15,931 nucleotides of DNA, taken from assembly GCA_018715295.1 (NCBI GenBank), contig DVLY01000019.1, positions 1-15,931 on the forward strand, read 5' to 3'. This document shows positions 15,193 to 15,931 of the stretch, piece after piece. Every line of letters starts with the position of its first letter. Within the stretch, counting starts at the first letter, position 1. The DNA is from Candidatus Merdimorpha stercoravium. GTDB lineage: Bacteria; Bacteroidota; Bacteroidia; Flavobacteriales; UBA1820. The notes beneath the pieces are model-generated. The model saw nothing but the letters and a program-made list of their open reading frames with translations. It ran no database searches and was not told where the DNA came from. Made by a program: the position numbers and the translations under genes.

Positions 15193-15234
15193 GGCTTTTT
15201 GTCGGACGGAGCCGTTATTTGATGGGATAATGTG

Positions 15235-15242
15235 TAAAAGTA
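15235..15242 (-). promoter_or_regulatory. rel: Possible -7 promoter element for rel
   Basis: On the minus strand this reads TACTTTTA, one base from the TAnnTTTG consensus and close to the TACTTTTG elements of metY and the DegT gene. It lies 42 bases upstream of the rel ATG, downstream of the ATP operon terminator, where a promoter is needed. No -33 box is clear. Confidence 0.3.
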
Positions 15243-15274
15243 AGCAATTTCGCCGTTCGTCTGTCTTAACAGGG

Positions 15275-15321
15275 CAAAAAAGAAGTTCGCTTTTCCCTCC
15301 TTGGAGGGAAAAGCGAACTTC
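15275..15321 (-). terminator. Terminator of the atpD-atpC transcript
   Basis: A 19-base perfect stem (15282-15300 with 15303-15321) has only two bases between its arms and is followed on the minus strand by TTTTTT (15281-15276). It begins 26 bases after the atpC stop. It separates the ATP synthase genes from rel. Confidence 0.9.
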
Positions 15322-15347
15322 GGTATTCGGGGTGTTCCCGTGAACGG

Positions 15348-15632
15348 TCAGTCTATCAATACGGTCAGTCGTCCTTCGGAGGTCTGAGCCACTCCCGAGG
15401 AAACTTCCAGGGACAACTCCGTACCCTCTCCCTGCGGAGCGAGGTCCTCCCGCATCCGCGCGTCGGAAAATCCGGCTGCCCGACGGATGAGTACCCGCCC
15501 TTTTCCCAACGTGGAGACCAGGGGGGCATGTCCGTCCAATACTTCAAACCCACCCAGGGTGCCGGGCAGGAATGCCGCATCGGCCGTTCCCTGGAATACG
15601 TCGCCTTCGGGGCTGATGATGTGTACTTCCAT
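15348..15632 (-). CDS. atpC: F1 ATP synthase epsilon subunit
   Basis: The 94-residue subunit is the central-stalk protein of F1F0 ATP synthase that links gamma to the c-ring. V-H-I-I-S-P-E-G-D-V-F (3-13), A-A-F-L-P-G-T-L-G-G-F-E-V-L-D-G-H-A-P-L (19-38) and the G-x-G-R-V-L-I-R segment are the N-terminal beta-sandwich signatures of the family. The protein ends soon after this sandwich. It lacks the C-terminal two-helix inhibitory domain of the roughly 135-residue E. coli form, which is usual for Bacteroidota. It starts 21 bases after the atpD stop, so the two are cotranscribed and coupled. A strong terminator follows directly. Confidence 0.93.
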   Translation of the reverse strand: MEVHIISPEGDVFQGTADAAFLPGTLGGFEVLDGHAPLVSTLGKGRVLIRRAAGFSDARMREDLAPQGEGTELSLEVSSGVAQTSEGRLTVLID

Positions 15633-15653
15633 AATGCGCGTAAGGGTGAAGGA

Positions 15654-15931
15654 TTATAGTTCGCCGGCTTCCTTGAGCATCTTTTCTCCCTTCTCGGCAG
15701 CCTCGTCGATCGTGCCGACGTTGCTGAATGCCCCTTCCGGGTATTTGTCCATCGTTCCGTCGATGATCCGGTCGAAGCCCTCGATCGTATCCTTGATGTC
15801 CACATACACGCCCGGGCGTCCGGTGAACTGTTCGGCCACGAAGAACGGCTGCGACATGAAGCGCATCACGCGGCGGGCGCGCTGCACCACCAGTTTGTCT
15901 TCTTCGGAGAGCTCGTCCATACCCAGGATGG
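15654..15931 (-). CDS. atpD: F1 ATP synthase beta subunit, C-terminal part (cut by window edge)
   Basis: Only the last roughly 92 residues lie in the window; the gene runs on past the right edge. The visible I-L-G-M-D-E-L-S-E-E-D-K-L, then V-Q-R-A-R-R-V-M-R-F-M-S-Q-P-F-F-V-A-E-Q-F-T-G, is the strongly conserved C-terminal helical domain of the catalytic beta subunit, including the D-E-L-S-E-E-D segment that touches the gamma and epsilon subunits. The nucleotide-binding domain is outside the window. It is directly upstream of atpC in the same operon. Confidence 0.96.
   Translation of the reverse strand, partial: ILGMDELSEEDKLVVQRARRVMRFMSQPFFVAEQFTGRPGVYVDIKDTIEGFDRIIDGTMDKYPEGAFSNVGTIDEAAEKGEKMLKEAGEL

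Noticed and set aside
12892..15222. A 776-codon plus-strand frame opposite rel
   Set aside because: Same antisense effect. The rel frame has all catalytic motifs and the plus-strand product resembles no family.
1..15931. Search by eye for CRISPR arrays, tRNA or rRNA genes, insertion-sequence ends, prophage or defence genes
   Set aside because: No regularly spaced repeats, cloverleaf sequences, transposase motifs or known defence domains were seen. Nearly all the sequence is accounted for by core genes and short gaps.

Overview
The window is a piece of a GC-rich Bacteroidota chromosome, most likely Bacteroidales and plausibly Alistipes or a relative. This rests on three things seen in the sequence. 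Several intergenic regions carry the Bacteroidota -7 promoter element TAnnTTTG. Starts mostly lack Shine-Dalgarno sequences. The ATP synthase epsilon subunit is short, at 94 residues. The genus is an inference. The content is ordinary core and housekeeping genes. I see no insertion sequence, prophage, CRISPR array, tRNA or rRNA, and no gene-free stretch longer than about 210 bases.

Layout from left to right. (1) A minus-strand pair at 32-2929: a CPBP-family membrane protease, then a secreted glycoside-hydrolase-like protein. (2) A plus-strand tRNA-dihydrouridine synthase (3039-4040), whose promoter abuts the divergent protease promoter, followed by a plus-strand FucP/GluP-type sugar permease (4124-5428). 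(3) A minus-strand PLP sulfhydrylase of the MetY type (5636-6913), facing the permease across two terminators. (4) A plus-strand DegT-family sugar aminotransferase (7012-8142), divergent from metY. (5) A minus-strand train: Rel/SpoT (15192-12973), an outer-membrane barrel-like protein, an S41 protease lipoprotein, UvrC, and a flavodoxin-like/2x[4Fe-4S] protein (down to 8288). (6) The end of an ATP synthase operon on the minus strand: partial atpD, then atpC, then a strong terminator.

The genes do not form one pathway. Themes present are energy and stress control (ATP synthase end, (p)ppGpp enzyme), DNA repair (UvrC), RNA modification (Dus), sulfur amino-acid synthesis (MetY), sugar uptake and sugar modification (permease, GH-like protein, DegT aminotransferase), and envelope proteins.

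The more unusual features are non-coding. They are unusually long, perfectly symmetric terminator palindromes at convergent gene ends, two back-to-back divergent promoter regions, a GC-rich hairpin in the dus leader, and G6/G8 tracts early in a predicted outer-membrane protein gene that could allow phase variation. I found no convincing undescribed multi-gene system here.
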